IMG/VR virus record: IMGVR_UViG_3300042923_001793
Location: 1-50,560 of that record
DNA: 50,560 nt
Strand: one strand, 5' to 3'
Source of the DNA: a virus
Made by a program: the position numbers and the translations under genes. The notes under the pieces are model-generated. The model was not told the DNA's origin and searched no databases. It saw nothing but the letters and a program-made list of their open reading frames with translations. Shown here in pieces: positions 1-7,601 of this stretch (the first letter of the stretch is position 1; every line of letters starts with the position of its first letter).

Positions 1-900
1 ATGAACTTTTTAAAATATAGATATTTTTGGATAGCAATATCACTTATTGTAATTATATCAGGTGTTGGTTATGGACTTGTTACTGGATTTAAATTTGATA
101 TAGATTTTATGGGTGGTACAAAAATACAAGCAGACTTAAAAGCTGAATTTGATAATAACGAAATAGAAAATATAGTTAATGATATTATAGGTACAAAACC
201 TTTAGTACAAAAAATGTCAAGTGGTCAATCCTCAGTTTCTATTACTACTGATGTAATTTCTGAAGAACAATCTACAAAGATTGTAGAAAGTTTAAAAGAA
301 AAATTTCCTAATATGGATGAGCCAACAACAAAAAATATACAACCATCTTTTGGTAAGAATTTAATTGATTCATCAATACTTGCAATAATAGTTTCAATGG
401 TATTTATACTACTATATGTAGCAATTAGATTTAGAACTTTAGGTTTTGTAGCAGCACTAACTGCTTTAGCAGCATTAGCACATGACGTTCTTGTAATAAT
501 TGCATTCTATGGAATTTTCAAATTACCTATAAATTCTACATTTGTAGCTGTGCTACTTACTATAATTGGTTACTCTATAAACGATACAATAATAGTTTAT
601 GATAGAATAAGAGAAAATAAAAGAAAGATTACTAAATCTACAGATTTAGCAGATACAATTAATACTAGTTTAAATCAAACAATGGCAAGAACAATTAACA
701 CAGCATTTACTGTACTATTATCAATAGTTGTAGTATTAGTATTTGCACAAATATATGACCAACAAGTATTGAAAGAATTTGCTCTTCCACTTACTATAGG
801 TTTACTTGCTGGATCATATTCATCAATATTTATAGCCTCATCACTATGGTATATGATTGATGGTATTAAATTAAAGAAGAATAAAGCTAAAGCAAAATAA
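1..900 (+). CDS. secF: Protein translocase subunit SecF
   Basis: Inner-membrane subunit of the SecDF complex, which uses the proton gradient to help pull secreted proteins through SecYEG. The 299-residue protein has the family layout: an N-terminal membrane helix (about residues 9-29), the FDIDFMGGT signature at about 32-40, a short extracytoplasmic domain to about 120, then five more helices with GYSINDTIIVYDRIREN between them, and a lysine-rich tail. The length is usual for a free SecF. The ATG is the first base of the window, so the ribosome binding site and the expected secD lie outside. It is a host gene and marks the chromosome left of the prophage. Confidence 0.95.
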   Translation: MNFLKYRYFWIAISLIVIISGVGYGLVTGFKFDIDFMGGTKIQADLKAEFDNNEIENIVNDIIGTKPLVQKMSSGQSSVSITTDVISEEQSTKIVESLKEKFPNMDEPTTKNIQPSFGKNLIDSSILAIIVSMVFILLYVAIRFRTLGFVAALTALAALAHDVLVIIAFYGIFKLPINSTFVAVLLTIIGYSINDTIIVYDRIRENKRKITKSTDLADTINTSLNQTMARTINTAFTVLLSIVVVLVFAQIYDQQVLKEFALPLTIGLLAGSYSSIFIASSLWYMIDGIKLKKNKAKAK

Positions 901-925
901 AATATAATTTGATTTTAAAACTTTG

Positions 926-960
926 ATTAGGAAGTATAAATAAACTTCCTAATTTTTTTT
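926..960 (+). terminator. Rho-independent terminator after secF
   Basis: A perfect 10-bp stem (ATTAGGAAGT at 926-935 with ACTTCCTAAT at 944-953) is followed by a run of T. It ends the sec operon before the tRNA promoter. Confidence 0.88.
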
Positions 961-980
961 ATTAAATTTCGTAAATAATA

Positions 981-1008
981 TTGACATTTTAGAAAATAAT
1001 GATATAAT
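981..1008 (+). promoter_or_regulatory. Sigma-A promoter of tRNA-Leu
   Basis: TTGACA at 981-986 and TATAAT at 1003-1008 are separated by 16 bp, about 13 bp upstream of the mature tRNA start. Confidence 0.85.
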
Positions 1009-1020
1009 ATATATGTCGAT

Positions 1021-1109
1021 GGGATTGTGGCGGAACTGGCAGACGCACAGGACTTAAAATCCTGCGGGAGTTAAATCCCGTATCGGTTCGATTCCGATCA
1101 TTCCCACCA
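1021..1109 (+). tRNA. tRNA-Leu(UAA), prophage insertion target
   Basis: An 89-nt class II tRNA with encoded CCA. The D-arm GCGGAACTGGCAGACGC, anticodon loop CTTAAAA (anticodon UAA), a long variable arm (CGGGA...TCCCG) and T-arm ATCGG/CCGAT are all present. The acceptor stem GGGATTG/CATTCCC pairs except for a U5:U68 mismatch. The prophage is integrated within it, so the 3' half downstream of the crossover is phage-supplied while the gene stays complete and transcribed from its own promoter. Confidence 0.95.
1047..1109. repeat. attL core
   Basis: This 63-bp segment matches 47316-47378 at all but two positions. The matching blocks are 22 bp on the left (anticodon stem-loop region) and 33 bp on the right (T-arm, acceptor, CCA). 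The two differences pair with each other in the variable-arm stem. Confidence 0.92.
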
Positions 1110-1120
1110 TTGAAAACACT

Positions 1121-1160
1121 GATACCAAGCAATTTGTGAATTTTGCTTGGTATCTTTTTT
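1121..1160 (+). terminator. Terminator of tRNA-Leu, phage-supplied
   Basis: GATACCAAGCAA (1121-1132) pairs with TTGCTTGGTATC (1143-1154) and is followed by six T. It lies on the phage side of attL, so the phage brings its own terminator for the tRNA it occupies. The former host terminator is beyond attR at 47386. Confidence 0.85.
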
Positions 1161-1210
1161 ATTACCTTAAATATTCAAAATGTTCAAATTATTCAATGGT
1201 TTATTAAAAC

Positions 1211-1230
1211 ATTACCACAAAATTACCACA
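1211..1230. repeat. Integrase arm-type sites, attL side
   Basis: Two direct copies of ATTACCACA (1211-1219 and 1222-1230) are spaced 11 bp apart, just beyond the 3' end of the integrase gene. The same pair occurs inside attR at 47250-47270. Paired direct repeats flanking both ends are what integrase N-terminal domains bind. Confidence 0.65.
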
Positions 1231-1235
1231 AGATA

Positions 1236-2369
1236 TTATTTATCAAATGCTTTTACTACTTTTTTTGTATTTTCATAAGACTTTTCAATATATATTTTAC
1301 TTGTTATATATGTATTAGAATGTCCAAGTAATGTAGATATAGCATTTAGGTCATTTGTTTGATTTAATAAATAAGTTGCATAACTATGTCGTAAACCGTG
1401 CAATGTTATTCTAGGAAATTTTATATGTTTATTTATATCAGTAATTCCATTTTTTATTTGATCTTTTTTATATATTCTATTTTCTCTATCTCTAAAATCT
1501 TTAAACCAATTAGTAATTCCGGTTGGAGTAAAAGGGAATAATCTATGCTCATTGATATATCTTTTGGTATAGTCTTTTAAAATATCAGATAATATGTTTG
1601 GAATATCAACTTTTCTAATTGAAGATTTGTTTTTTGGTTTACCTATAATTATTCCTTTTTCTTTTGTATATACCATTGCTTTATTTATATTTATTTGATT
1701 ATGTTTATAATCAATGTCTGTATCTAATAAAGGGCAACATTCTTCTCTCCTCATACCAGTAAACATAACTATATATATAAATATTTTTCTACTTTCTTCT
1801 TCTTTTTCAAGTGAATTAAATAATTCCATTAATTGTTGATAATTGTATATATTAGTTTCTACTTTATTTTCTCTACCTTTTGGTAATTTTACATTTTCAG
1901 CTGGATTAAATTGCAAATACTCTCTTTCAATAGCATAGTTAAACATAGTAACTAAACAATTTCTATATTTTTTAAGTGTTTGTTGGCTCAATTCACCACT
2001 AAAATTATCTAAAAAATTAATAACATCTATTCTTCTTATATTAGATATATCTTTATATCCAAAATATTTTTTTAATCTACCGTTTACTAGTCTTTTATAA
2101 AATTCAATTGTTAAAGGACTTAAATTTTTTTCAACATATTTTTCCATCCATTCATCCGAAAAATTATCAAATTCTAATTTTATCTGTTCTTCCTGTTTAT
2201 AATTATCTTCAACTTCAATTGTAAATCTATCTAATAATCGTTTAGCTTTATTTTTTTCATCATCTTCATCTTTATATTTTTCAATTTCTATTGTTTTGCT
2301 ATATCGTTTACCCTTATACATATATTGCAAATGCCATTTTTTTCCTCTTTTTTCAAAAGTTCCTGCCAT
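1236..2369 (-). CDS. int: Tyrosine-family site-specific integrase
   Basis: It recombines attP with the tRNA-Leu attB site and probably reverses this on induction. About 377 residues: an N-terminal arm-binding domain (AGTFEKRGKKWHLQY...), a helical core-binding domain (about 65-160) and a catalytic domain. Catalytic residues are visible as Arg in TGMRREE, HGLRHSYATYLL (HxxR), LGHSNTYIT and the nucleophile Tyr in KIYIEK. A longer ATG exists at 2381, but the ATG at 2369 has GGTG at proper spacing and gives the usual MAGTFEKRG start. The gene points toward attL and ends 6 bp from the arm sites. Confidence 0.93.
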   Translation of the reverse strand: MAGTFEKRGKKWHLQYMYKGKRYSKTIEIEKYKDEDDEKNKAKRLLDRFTIEVEDNYKQEEQIKLEFDNFSDEWMEKYVEKNLSPLTIEFYKRLVNGRLKKYFGYKDISNIRRIDVINFLDNFSGELSQQTLKKYRNCLVTMFNYAIEREYLQFNPAENVKLPKGRENKVETNIYNYQQLMELFNSLEKEEESRKIFIYIVMFTGMRREECCPLLDTDIDYKHNQININKAMVYTKEKGIIIGKPKNKSSIRKVDIPNILSDILKDYTKRYINEHRLFPFTPTGITNWFKDFRDRENRIYKKDQIKNGITDINKHIKFPRITLHGLRHSYATYLLNQTNDLNAISTLLGHSNTYITSKIYIEKSYENTKKVVKAFDK

Positions 2370-2446
2370 AAAATTCACCATTCTTTCAAATTAGGTCTGA
2401 TAAAAGCACTACTATAAATAGTGCTTAATATTTTATCGTTTGTAAA

Positions 2447-2935
2447 TTATTTTGCTTGAAATAGTATTGATACAGTTCCAGATATACTTATTGTATCATT
2501 ATTCTCCAATTTTAAATTATTAAAGGTTTTTGTATAAAATTGATCATATCCTTCAATTCCAATTCCAAACATTTCATTAACTTTTAAATTATATGAACTT
2601 TTAACGCTAATGTTTCCATTACCACTTTGTGCTATTAAATCATACTTACCTAATTTAATATCTTTACCCGCTATATATTCTCCAGTAGATAATGTTATGG
2701 TTTCTCCTTTTGGATCTATAACAACATTATTTGTATTCTGCAAGTTGTTAGTTTCTTTTACAGTATTATTTGGTAAAGTATTATCCATTCCACTTAAAAT
2801 TATTGCCATTACTAATACAAGACCTATACTTATACCAATTATATTTTTTAATTTATTGCTTTGTGGCTTTGTACAAGTTGGACATATTGTTGCTTTATCA
2901 TCAATTTCAGTTTGACAATATTTACATTTTTTCAT
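2447..2935 (-). CDS. Zinc-ribbon single-pass membrane protein
   Basis: The 162-residue protein begins with a treble-clef zinc ribbon (CKYCQTEIDDKATICPTC), followed by one membrane helix (about 32-50). The Thr/Asn-rich extracytoplasmic region contains a GEYIAGKDIKLGKYDL...GNGNISVKSS beta-rich repeat-like domain. It has an AAAGGAAG ribosome site. It sits in the lysogeny block between integrase and repressor, where superinfection-exclusion or other conversion genes are common. Its role is unknown; membrane placement makes exclusion a guess only. Confidence 0.75.
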   Translation of the reverse strand: MKKCKYCQTEIDDKATICPTCTKPQSNKLKNIIGISIGLVLVMAIILSGMDNTLPNNTVKETNNLQNTNNVVIDPKGETITLSTGEYIAGKDIKLGKYDLIAQSGNGNISVKSSYNLKVNEMFGIGIEGYDQFYTKTFNNLKLENNDTISISGTVSILFQAK

Positions 2936-2950
2936 AAATTCACTTCCTTT

Positions 2951-3223
2951 CTAAAAAATTCCTATTTCTTGTGATATTTCAAATTTAGTATTTGTATCTA
3001 AACAATTATTTAATTTAAACTTAATTTTTGAATGATGTAATTTACAATGATTAAGAATTTGTCGTTTTAAGGCAGACTTTTCTAATTCAGTATCATTAAT
3101 ATTTATATTCAAAAATATAAAATAGTTATTTGCATTTTCAATATAAATGCTATTAATACTGTTAAGATATAAGTATTCAATTTTTATATTGTGCATTTTT
3201 GCAAAATAATATAATTCTTTCAT
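2951..3223 (-). CDS. Small ImmA/IrrE-like protein with degenerate HExxH
   Basis: A 90-residue protein just downstream of the repressor, the normal place for an ImmA-type metallopeptidase that cleaves the repressor on induction. The expected helix is present as LKRQILNHCKLHHSKI, but the HExxH motif reads HCKLH, so the catalytic Glu is Cys. The protein is also shorter than usual ImmA. It may be a binding-only anti-repressor or a decayed enzyme. The family assignment rests on position and this one pattern. It has an AGGTGA ribosome site. Confidence 0.55.
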   Translation of the reverse strand: MKELYYFAKMHNIKIEYLYLNSINSIYIENANNYFIFLNININDTELEKSALKRQILNHCKLHHSKIKFKLNNCLDTNTKFEISQEIGIF

Positions 3224-3312
3224 TTAAATCACCTAATTAGATTTTATCACATTCAATAAAATATTCAATATATTTCAAATAATTTTATAAATTTCGACAA
3301 AAGATGACAATT

Positions 3313-3699
3313 TTATTTTGCTCTTTTCTCCAACATTCGCTTTATCATCTGTTTTAAAAGCATTTCGTCCTCTCTCGAAATATCATAAAAAGTATCTTTT
3401 AACATAACAGAGTTTTTACTTCTATTATATATTTCATCAATTTTTTCTTCTTGTGTTTTTTCTGAACTATTTTCAATATGTCCACATATCATCATTAATT
3501 CTTCATAAGTAGTTATTCCATTTGAATGTTCAGCAATTCTCTTTAATATAGAAGGACTTGGAGGATTATTTAAATTCATACGAATAAACTTAGATATGTA
3601 TGTTCTATCTGTATTAGATACTTTAGAAAACTCAGTCTTCGTATCATAAGTTTTTACTATTTTTATTAATAATTCAGAAAATTTTTCTTTGTTAAACAA
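3313..3699 (-). CDS. XRE-type phage repressor (CI-like)
   Basis: DNA-binding repressor of the lytic promoters. An N-terminal helix-turn-helix (TKTEFSKVSNTDRTYISKFIR, about 20-45) is followed by a helical C-terminal region with many charged residues. There is no peptidase domain, so induction probably depends on a partner rather than RecA self-cleavage. I prefer the TTG start at 3699: an in-frame ATG at 3714 has no upstream ribosome site and instead overlaps the GGAGGTG that serves the TTG, 7 bp away. It is transcribed from the promoter at 3726-3754, which contains an operator-like repeat. Confidence 0.8.
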   Translation of the reverse strand: MFNKEKFSELLIKIVKTYDTKTEFSKVSNTDRTYISKFIRMNLNNPPSPSILKRIAEHSNGITTYEELMMICGHIENSSEKTQEEKIDEIYNRSKNSVMLKDTFYDISREDEMLLKQMIKRMLEKRAK

Positions 3700-3725
3700 G
3701 TTTAACACCTCCATTTACTTTTATT

Positions 3726-3754
3726 AGTATAACATAATTTGTGAGTAAAATCAA
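3726..3754 (-). promoter_or_regulatory. Repressor promoter
   Basis: On the minus strand, TTGATT (3749-3754) and TATACT (3726-3731) are separated by 17 bp. The spacer contains TTTGTGAGTAAA, which matches the operator repeats, suggesting autoregulation. Confidence 0.7.
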
Positions 3755-3962
3755 CAAATTATCAAAAATAACACATAAAAAACATTAAAAAATGGTAATT
3801 AATTACAAAAAATACAAAAATGTCAACAAAATGACACTATTTTGTGAACTAAAACATCAAATTTGAACAAAATGAGAAAAAATTCACAAAAAGTATTGAC
3901 AAAAAAAATATTATGTTATAAACTATGTTTGTGAATAAAAACATCAAGTTGTGAATTGAAAC
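3738..3962. promoter_or_regulatory. Operator region with TTTGTGA repeats
   Basis: Copies of TTTGTGA(A/G) occur at 3738, 3841 and 3928. An inverted copy ATTCACAAA is at 3882, and TTGTGAATTG starts near 3950. The copies at 3841 and 3928 extend to 20 bp (TTTGTGAACTAAAACATCAA and a version with two changes). They surround the divergent promoters, as expected for repressor or Cro binding sites. Confidence 0.68.
3896..3922 (+). promoter_or_regulatory. Rightward early promoter
   Basis: TTGACA at 3896-3901 is followed by TATAAA near 3917-3922 (spacing about 15, slightly short). Operator-like repeats lie immediately up- and downstream. It would drive the long early operon starting at 3987. Confidence 0.65.
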
Positions 3963-3986
3963 AAAAATACGAAAGAGGTGATTAGA

Positions 3987-4088
3987 ATGTTAAAAATAAT
4001 ATTAATAAGTGGATTGGTTATATTGATACTTTGTGCATCGATAGGAGCATCCATTTTTTTAATAGTTTCAGCTAAGGTTAGCGGATAA
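3987..4088 (+). CDS. 33-residue single-helix membrane peptide
   Basis: First gene of the early operon. It reads MLKIILISGLVIL..., one hydrophobic helix over nearly its whole length with a short polar tail. A good GAAAGAGGTG ribosome site lies 7 bp upstream of the ATG. No family recognised. Confidence 0.6.
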   Translation: MLKIILISGLVILILCASIGASIFLIVSAKVSG

Positions 4089-4125
4089 TTAAATTATATT
4101 TAATATTATAAAGGAGTTGATAAGA

Positions 4126-4383
4126 ATGAATACAAGAATTGAAAGTTTATTTAAAACAAGTAAAAAGCAAAGATACATACTTATAATAAATCAATTAAAA
4201 AAATATCCTAATGGACTTACTGCAAGAGAGATAATGAAAAAACTATGGTTTAAAGAACGCAACTCAGTAGCACCTAGAATTACAGAACTAAAAGCAAAAG
4301 GTAAAGTTAAAGAAAATGGAACTAAATATGATAAAACAACACAAAGAAAAGTAACAGTTTACTGTTTAGAGAAAGGAGCATAA
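4126..4383 (+). CDS. Small winged-helix-like protein
   Basis: An 85-residue basic protein. LTAREIMKKLWFKERNSVAPRITELKAKGKV reads as a helix-turn-helix plus wing, the pattern of small phage regulators that test for DNA binding by a winged helix. The ATG at 4126 is chosen over a TTG at 4117 because AAGGAG sits 9 bp before the ATG. It is probably an early regulator, but a Cro or anti-repressor role cannot be read from the sequence. Confidence 0.65.
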   Translation: MNTRIESLFKTSKKQRYILIINQLKKYPNGLTAREIMKKLWFKERNSVAPRITELKAKGKVKENGTKYDKTTQRKVTVYCLEKGA

Positions 4384-4388
4384 AAATT

Positions 4389-4616
4389 ATGGCGATACCA
4401 AAAGATTTAGAAGAACCTTTAATGAAAATTAACGAAGTAGCACAAATATTAGAAGTTAGTTGTAATACAGTTAGATATTCGTTAGCAGGAACAGTAATTC
4501 CGTTTATTCCAGTAGGAAAAAAAGGTAAAAGATTTGATCCACAAGTAATAAGAAATTATAAATCAAACAATACAAAATTTTATGGTGATAAAAGAAAGTT
4601 GAAAGGAGTGAGTTAA
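4389..4616 (+). CDS. Excisionase/MerR-like helix-turn-helix protein
   Basis: A 75-residue protein with PLMKINEVAQILEVSCNTVRYSLAGTVIPFIPVGKKGKRFDPQVI. This is the DNA-binding layout of small excisionase and MerR-like proteins (recognition helix, then a wing with a Gly-Lys turn). It starts 5 bp after the previous gene. It could direct excision together with the integrase or act as a regulator. Confidence 0.65.
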   Translation: MAIPKDLEEPLMKINEVAQILEVSCNTVRYSLAGTVIPFIPVGKKGKRFDPQVIRNYKSNNTKFYGDKRKLKGVS

Positions 4617-4617
4617 A

Positions 4618-4746
4618 TTGAAAGATAGTGAAATACTTTTAAAATATAAAGCAGATTTAAAACATTTAGATAAATTAGGTAAAGAACTAGTACAAATTGC
4701 TACTGATAACTGTCACAAGATAGTCAGATTAACGAAAGCATTTTAA
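4618..4746 (+). CDS. 42-residue hypothetical protein, TTG start
   Basis: A short helical, charged protein (KDSEILLKYKADLKHLDKL...). The TTG start is supported by GAAAGGAGTG 9 bp upstream and by the tight fit between neighbours. No family recognised. Confidence 0.5.
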   Translation: MKDSEILLKYKADLKHLDKLGKELVQIATDNCHKIVRLTKAF

Positions 4747-4761
4747 AAAGGAGATGATTAT

Positions 4762-5076
4762 ATGTTTAGATGTGAAACTTGTAAATCAGAAGTAGAAATA
4801 AAACCAGTATTAAAAGATGAATTTGACAATGAATTTGAAATTTGTAATAAATGTGGAGATGAAAACTGTTTTATTGAGACAAAAGAATGTAGTTATTGTC
4901 AAACTAAAATGATACCAGAAGAAAACAAATTTTGTGATAGTTGCAAAAAACATATACAAGAACATTTTAAAGAATTATTAAGAAAAAATTATAAAGCTGA
5001 AGAAATTAATTACATAGATGAATTTATAGAGGGTAGATATTTAAAAGATATTATAGGATATGGAGATGAAAACTAA
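4762..5076 (+). CDS. Zinc-ribbon protein
   Basis: A 104-residue acidic protein with three Cys pairs: CETCKSE, CNKCGDENC and CSYCQTKM...CDSCKK, enough for two small zinc ribbons. A helical C-terminal half follows. The ribosome site is AAAAGGAG. Its stop overlaps the next start (TAATG). Likely a small DNA- or protein-binding factor; function unknown. Confidence 0.6.
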   Translation: MFRCETCKSEVEIKPVLKDEFDNEFEICNKCGDENCFIETKECSYCQTKMIPEENKFCDSCKKHIQEHFKELLRKNYKAEEINYIDEFIEGRYLKDIIGYGDEN

Positions 5077-5450
5077 TGGTTAATAAAAATAATAAAAATT
5101 GTGTTTTAAAAACAAAACAACAAGTACATTCACTTAAGAGAGTTTTTAATGAAAATAGGAAAGATATAAATATTAATAATAAGAAAGATATGCAAATAGA
5201 ATTAAATAGAAAGTCAATTGAATTAAACAATGCACAATGTTTTACTTATAATATATGTGAATATTGTAAAGAAAAAAAAGATTTTAAAAATAAAAGCAAT
5301 ACACCTTGTGCTGATGCTTTTAAATTAATGAGAAGAATAACTAAAAATAAACAGTTACAATTAGAACTTATACCAAATTGGAATAAGAAATCTATTAAAG
5401 AAGAATCAAAGATAATTAAAAAATTTAGGAGGATTTTAGAAAATGTCTAA
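5076..5450 (+). CDS. Basic Cys-containing hypothetical protein
   Basis: 124 residues, very Lys/Asn-rich, with one cluster CFTYNICEYCKEKKDFKNKSNTPC that could hold a metal. It overlaps both neighbours by a few bases, suggesting translational coupling. No family recognised. Confidence 0.55.
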   Translation: MVNKNNKNCVLKTKQQVHSLKRVFNENRKDININNKKDMQIELNRKSIELNNAQCFTYNICEYCKEKKDFKNKSNTPCADAFKLMRRITKNKQLQLELIPNWNKKSIKEESKIIKKFRRILENV

Positions 5451-6048
5451 TTTAGAATTTAACGAAGAAAAACACGAATATAAATTAGATGGTTTAATAA
5501 TTCCTTGTGTCAGTGATATTTTAGAACCTTTAAGCAAAGTAGAATATGAAACTGTATCAGAAAATGTTTTAGACAATGCAAAAAAGAAAGGTACAGAAGT
5601 GCATCAAGCAATAGAATTTTATAACAAATATAAATTTGCAAATATAAGAGATGAATATAAAGGTTATTTTGAAGCATATAAAAAATGGTTAGAAGAATTT
5701 GAGAGAGATTATGAAATAACAGAAATTGAAAGCGAAGTTAGAACGTATAACAAAACATTATGGTATAGTGGCACAGTAGATATGATAGTTTATGTAGTAG
5801 AAAAAAATACAGGAAAATGTTTCACATTTCTAATAGATACAAAAACAACAGCACAATTAAATATAAATTATGTATCAGTACAAACGAGTGGATATAAAAA
5901 AGCTTTAGAAAGCAATAACTATAAAATAGATAAATTATTTGTATTACATTTAAAAAAAGATGCAACACACAATTTTGTAGAATTAAAGGACAAATTCAAT
6001 ATATTTCTAGCATGTTTAACAATTAAAAATTATATAGAAATGAGGTGA
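5443..6048 (+). CDS. PD-(D/E)XK phage exonuclease-like protein
   Basis: A 201-residue nuclease of the Cas4/RecB-like phage type. The layout is KGTEVHQAIEFY (metal-binding helix, about 48-59), WYSGTVDMIVYV (motif with catalytic Asp, about 106-117), FLIDTKTTAQL (D-x-K core, about 128-138) and a following Gln/Tyr helix QTSGYKKAL. Such enzymes resect DNA ends and pair with the annealing protein RecT, which is encoded downstream at 9267 in the same operon. Confidence 0.8.
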   Translation: MSNLEFNEEKHEYKLDGLIIPCVSDILEPLSKVEYETVSENVLDNAKKKGTEVHQAIEFYNKYKFANIRDEYKGYFEAYKKWLEEFERDYEITEIESEVRTYNKTLWYSGTVDMIVYVVEKNTGKCFTFLIDTKTTAQLNINYVSVQTSGYKKALESNNYKIDKLFVLHLKKDATHNFVELKDKFNIFLACLTIKNYIEMR

Positions 6049-6053
6049 AACAA

Positions 6054-6509
6054 ATGAAAAAAGTTTATAAATTACCTTTAGAAACTATAAAAGAAGTTTA
6101 TAACAATAAAAATAATTATATATTTATTAAAAGTCATAAAGTTATGACAAAAGATGATAGATATTTAAACTTTATTGAACATGGTTTTGCTTGTAAAAAT
6201 TGTGGCTTAAAAGCCGAATATGTACAACTTGAATATAATTGTCAATATAAATGGCATTTAAATGTATACGGTACAAACAAAATAGGACAAGCAATTAGAC
6301 TTACGAAAGATCATATATATCCAAAATCAAAAGGTGGACTAGATGTAATAAATAATTATCAAGTATTATGTGAAACTTGTAATGGCAAAAAGAAAGATAA
6401 AGCACCAGTTAATTTAAGAATAGCACTAGAAAAAGGATATACAAATAAAACAGCAATTGTATATGCAATTAAAACTGGTAGAAAAAATGTATTAGTGGGG
6501 GTGAATTAA
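6054..6509 (+). CDS. HNH endonuclease-like protein
   Basis: About 151 residues. CKNCGLKAEYV and CETCNGKKKDK form the two Cys pairs of a zinc-bound HNH fold. TKDHIYPKSKGGLDVINNYQVLC supplies the DH...N...C core. The ATG at 6054 has GAGGTG at good spacing; an in-frame GTG at 6045 overlaps that site. It may nick or cut DNA during replication or recombination. It is not adjacent to an intron. Confidence 0.78.
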   Translation: MKKVYKLPLETIKEVYNNKNNYIFIKSHKVMTKDDRYLNFIEHGFACKNCGLKAEYVQLEYNCQYKWHLNVYGTNKIGQAIRLTKDHIYPKSKGGLDVINNYQVLCETCNGKKKDKAPVNLRIALEKGYTNKTAIVYAIKTGRKNVLVGVN

Positions 6510-6510
6510 A

Positions 6511-6708
6511 ATGAAAATTAAATACGAATCTAAATTTAGAAGTAAATTAATTAGTTTACTGTATTTTGTATCATCCATTGTAGCAATTACTATATATTAT
6601 TATATTGGCAGAGATACTTATTTAACTGGTATGATTACTGCAATCGCTATTATACTTATAAGTGATTTACTTGAAAAATTAGAGAAAGATTTGAAAGGGG
6701 ATAAATAA
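6511..6708 (+). CDS. Two-helix small membrane protein
   Basis: 65 residues with two hydrophobic helices (about 11-28 and 38-52) and a charged C-terminus (LEKLEKDLKGDK). The start has a GGGGGTG site. Function unknown. Confidence 0.55.
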   Translation: MKIKYESKFRSKLISLLYFVSSIVAITIYYYIGRDTYLTGMITAIAIILISDLLEKLEKDLKGDK

Positions 6709-6709
6709 A

Positions 6710-6922
6710 ATGTTCGTATATATAGTAATAGAAGATAATGGAGAATATTATGAAGATTATTCAGAATGGATAGATAAAGTATTTATCGATAAAAGCAAAG
6801 CAAAGAGATACGTTACAAAGATGAATAAAAAAGAAAAAGAAAGCAAAAGAACAGTATATGAAGAATCACATTCTTGGAAATTAGAAGAACATAAAATAGA
6901 AGATATTAAAGGAGAAAAATAA
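6710..6922 (+). CDS. Small acidic hypothetical protein
   Basis: 70 residues with a Tyr/Asp-rich N-terminus (VYIVIEDNGEYYEDYSEWIDKVFIDKSKAK) that resembles small phage proteins with an alpha-beta fold. Its stop overlaps the next start. No named family. Confidence 0.55.
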   Translation: MFVYIVIEDNGEYYEDYSEWIDKVFIDKSKAKRYVTKMNKKEKESKRTVYEESHSWKLEEHKIEDIKGEK

Positions 6923-7590
6923 TGGAAGAAAATAAAGAGTTAGTTGAGATTAAACAAGAAAATAACAAAATAGTTGAAACTGCAAATGCAGTAATTATTT
7001 CTAATCAAGAACAGTTAGGACAAGCAACTGAATTTGCTAAAATTATTAAAGGACAAGGTAAAAAAGTTGAAGAATACTGGAAACCTTTAAAAGATAATGC
7101 TAGTAAAATTCATAAAGATTTATGCGCAAAAGAAAAAGAAAATTTAGAACCATTACAGGAAGCAGAATCAATATTAAAATCTAAAATTACTGTTTATGTT
7201 CAACAACAAGAAAAAGCTAAAAAAGAAGAAGAATTTAGAATTAAAAAAATGCAAGAAGAAGAAGCAATGAAACAACTTGAAAAGGCAGAAGAAGAAAGAA
7301 AAAATGGTAACGAAATAGAAGCATTAGTATTAGAAAATATTGCACAAAGTATTGATACATTACAGACTAATATAGCACCAACTGTTGAAAAAGTGCAAGG
7401 TTTAAGTTTTACTACTTCATATAAAATTAAAATAGTTGATGATAGCAAGGTTCCAGTAAGTATAAATGGAATGATTATTAGACCAGTAGATGAAAAAATA
7501 TTAGGTAAATTAGTACAAGCAAGTAAAGGCAGTATAAAGATAGATGGAATTGAAATTGAAATAGTTAAGACACCAGTTATAAGAAGTTAG
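6922..7590 (+). CDS. Coiled-coil protein of the recombination module
   Basis: 222 residues. The N-terminal half is helical, with a long charged coiled coil (about 85-140, rich in KKEEEFRIKKMQEEEAMKQ). The C-terminal part VPVSINGMIIRPVDEKILGKLVQASKGSIKIDGIEIE looks like a compact beta/alpha domain. Proteins of this layout are usual beside RecT and its nuclease in Firmicutes phages. The biochemical role is not established from sequence. Confidence 0.6.
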   Translation: MEENKELVEIKQENNKIVETANAVIISNQEQLGQATEFAKIIKGQGKKVEEYWKPLKDNASKIHKDLCAKEKENLEPLQEAESILKSKITVYVQQQEKAKKEEEFRIKKMQEEEAMKQLEKAEEERKNGNEIEALVLENIAQSIDTLQTNIAPTVEKVQGLSFTTSYKIKIVDDSKVPVSINGMIIRPVDEKILGKLVQASKGSIKIDGIEIEIVKTPVIRS

Positions 7591-7601
7591 GAGATGATTA
7601 A

